From JBDRED01 sp043820025 [NCBI: Elusimicrobiota bacterium] (GTDB lineage Bacteria > RUG730 > JBDRED01): a stretch of DNA of 24,661 nt. Of this stretch, positions 23,671 through 24,661 are shown in pieces. Below the pieces are notes generated by a model. That model saw only the letters and a program-made list of their open reading frames with translations. It had not been told where the DNA came from and did not search any database. The DNA is taken from positions 1-24,661 of the forward strand of contig JBDRED010000019.1 of NCBI GenBank assembly GCA_043820025.1. Reading direction: 5' to 3'. The stretch's first letter is position 1. Each line of letters opens with the position of its first letter. The translations under genes and the position numbers were made by a program.

Positions 23671-24630
23671 ATGCCTAGACAACCTAGAATAGATCATCCT
23701 GGAATGTTGTATCATGTAATAGGCAGAGGTTTAGAACAAAAGAAAATCTTTGCGAACAACACTCTAAAACAAGAATTCTATAAACGCTTTTCTAATATAT
23801 TATCTAAGAGTAGTATACAATGTTATGCTTGGTGCATAATGGACAATCACTTTCATTTTTTAATCCAAACAGGCACTACAAAATTATCACATTTTATGAG
23901 TAGATTATTGACAGGATATGCTATCTACTATAATAAAAAACACAAGCGCAGAGGCCATTTATTTGAGAATAGATATAAATCGATACTCTGTGAAAAAGAT
24001 AAGTATTTGTTTTCTCTAGTTAGATATATTCATTTAAACCCTGTAAAAGCTAAGATTATTTCGTATGAAACATTGAAAGACTATTTATGGACAGGACACC
24101 ATGAATTTTTCACAACACAAAAGGGAATTGTTAATAAAGATGATTTATTAGAGCATTTTGGAGATAGTAGAAAAAAAGCATTAAAACAATACAAACAATA
24201 TATTTTAGACGGGCTTAATCTGGAAGAGAATTTTGACAAAATCACCAAAAATTTAGAGAATAATCAAGAAAATGTGTTATTTGACAATCGCATATTAGGA
24301 AGAGCTGACTTTGTTCAAAGTATAGTTAATAAAATAGAAAATAATGAAAACATAGCGCTAAGAAAAATGACATTACAGGATTTGGAAAATTGTATTAAGA
24401 ATTACTATAATATAGATAAAAAAATGCTGTTTAAAAATATGGATAGAAAATTAAAAGATTATCGTACTCTTTATATCTATCTTGGAAATACTTATCTCGG
24501 GAAATCGCTAACAGATATAGGGCTAAGTATTAACTTAAATAGATCCTCTGTTAGTATGATAATGACTAGATGTCTAAATGATGATAAAATTTTAAAGATG
24601 GCGGATAAAGTGATAAAAGCTATTTTTTGA
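23671..24630 (+). CDS. Y1-type (REP-associated) transposase with DnaA domain IV-like C-terminus
   Basis: A 319-residue HUH single-strand transposase. The HUH motif is His60-Phe61-His62 in MDNHFHFLIQ. The tyrosine candidates lie in LLTGYAIYYNKKH (Tyr83 is the likeliest), followed by RRGHLFENRYKSI and RYIHLNPVKAKI, all hallmarks of the TnpA-REP branch of Y1 transposases. Residues about 225-319 (MTLQDLENCIKNYYNI, RTLYIYLGNTYLG, LTDIGLSINLNRSSVSMIM) resemble the DNA-binding domain IV of DnaA. The ATG at 23671 gives the usual N-terminus MPRQPRIDHPG; an in-frame TTG at 23587 would run through the left repeat and is rejected. The stop codon lies inside the right inverted repeat. Few GCGC codons, consistent with a mobile gene. 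Confidence 0.92.
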   Translation: MPRQPRIDHPGMLYHVIGRGLEQKKIFANNTLKQEFYKRFSNILSKSSIQCYAWCIMDNHFHFLIQTGTTKLSHFMSRLLTGYAIYYNKKHKRRGHLFENRYKSILCEKDKYLFSLVRYIHLNPVKAKIISYETLKDYLWTGHHEFFTTQKGIVNKDDLLEHFGDSRKKALKQYKQYILDGLNLEENFDKITKNLENNQENVLFDNRILGRADFVQSIVNKIENNENIALRKMTLQDLENCIKNYYNIDKKMLFKNMDRKLKDYRTLYIYLGNTYLGKSLTDIGLSINLNRSSVSMIMTRCLNDDKILKMADKVIKAIF

Positions 24631-24652
24631 ACAATTTGAACAACGTCCCTAA
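24627..24652 (-). repeat. Right 26-bp terminal inverted repeat of the transposase unit
   Basis: Exact inverse complement of 23603-23628. Its inner edge contains the TGA stop codon of the transposase (24628-24630). Confidence 0.9.
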
Positions 24653-24661
24653 TTATTCCCA

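Larger units (their letters stand above)
23603..24652 (+). mobile_element. Compact 1.05-kb transposon-like unit with Y1 HUH transposase
   Basis: Perfect 26-bp inverted repeats enclose a single transposase gene and its own promoter. No target-site duplication can be seen: left flank ends CGAAT and right flank begins TTATT. IS200/IS605 elements normally lack long terminal inverted repeats, so this is better compared with REP-associated transposases (TnpA-REP) flanked by REP sequences. Confidence 0.75.

Noticed and set aside
23476-24660. An 11-bp inverted repeat (GGGAATAATTA at 23476-23486 and its complement at 24650-24660) outside the transposase ends
   Set aside because: AT-rich and short; probably coincidence or similar leader sequences of flanking genes. 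It does not line up with the 26-bp ends.

Overview
The window looks like a bacterial chromosome of moderate to low GC from an uncultivated, probably Gram-negative lineage. Housekeeping genes are rich in GCG/CGC codons on an AT-rich background. Several features fit candidate phyla such as Omnitrophota: a GAF-fused PilB-type ATPase, a PorV-like protein next to a secreted protein with a FlgD/T9SS-type tail, and a large exported protein at the left edge that resembles, from memory, Omnitrophota hypothetical proteins. This assignment is tentative. I see no rRNA, tRNA or CRISPR array, and no gene-free stretch exceeds about 260 bases.

Left part (1-5.4 kb): a partial exported protein with a possible TraB/ChaN-like fold runs off the left edge on the minus strand. 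Across a promoter region containing two divergent sigma70-like promoters lies a type IV pilus/type II secretion ATPase (GspE/PilB) with an N-terminal GAF domain. It is followed by a lone minimal nucleotidyltransferase and, convergently, a membrane-anchored metallo-beta-lactamase-fold protein that has lost most metal ligands.

Centre-left (5.5-11.3 kb): a minus-strand run, probably one operon read from about 11.26 kb: proA, nadD, yqeK, a degenerate LCP/LytR_C protein, rsfS and argS, possibly continuing into the MBL-fold gene. Stop/start overlaps (4 bp nadD/yqeK, 14 bp lcp/rsfS, 14 bp rsfS/argS) support co-expression. It combines proline and NAD synthesis, dinucleotide hydrolysis, ribosome silencing and arginyl-tRNA charging.

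Centre (11.4-14.4 kb): a plus-strand endonuclease Q family repair nuclease with a C-terminal sequence resembling a sliding-clamp-binding motif, an MFS transporter that is probably translated from a leaderless mRNA, and a small hypothetical gene on the minus strand.

Right part (14.4-24.66 kb): a surface or secreted accessory region. A secreted fibre-like protein shares an N-terminal module with the 1209-residue NHL/carboxypeptidase-regulatory-repeat protein at 19.8-23.5 kb. That large gene is followed 14 bp later by a PorV/PorQ-like outer-membrane protein, which suggests type IX-like export. Between them lie two different AAA+ ATPases with DUF4143-type C-termini. A 3' relic of a fibre-protein paralogue is cut off at one copy of a 23-bp direct repeat, and the two copies of that repeat bracket the second ATPase. 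The window ends with a compact transposon-like unit: a Y1 (REP-type) HUH transposase with a DnaA domain IV-like C-terminus, enclosed by perfect 26-bp inverted repeats.

A recurring feature is that three genes (second ATPase, MFS transporter, transposase) lack a ribosome-binding site and have a TATAAT box only 6-7 bases before the ATG, as expected for leaderless transcripts.
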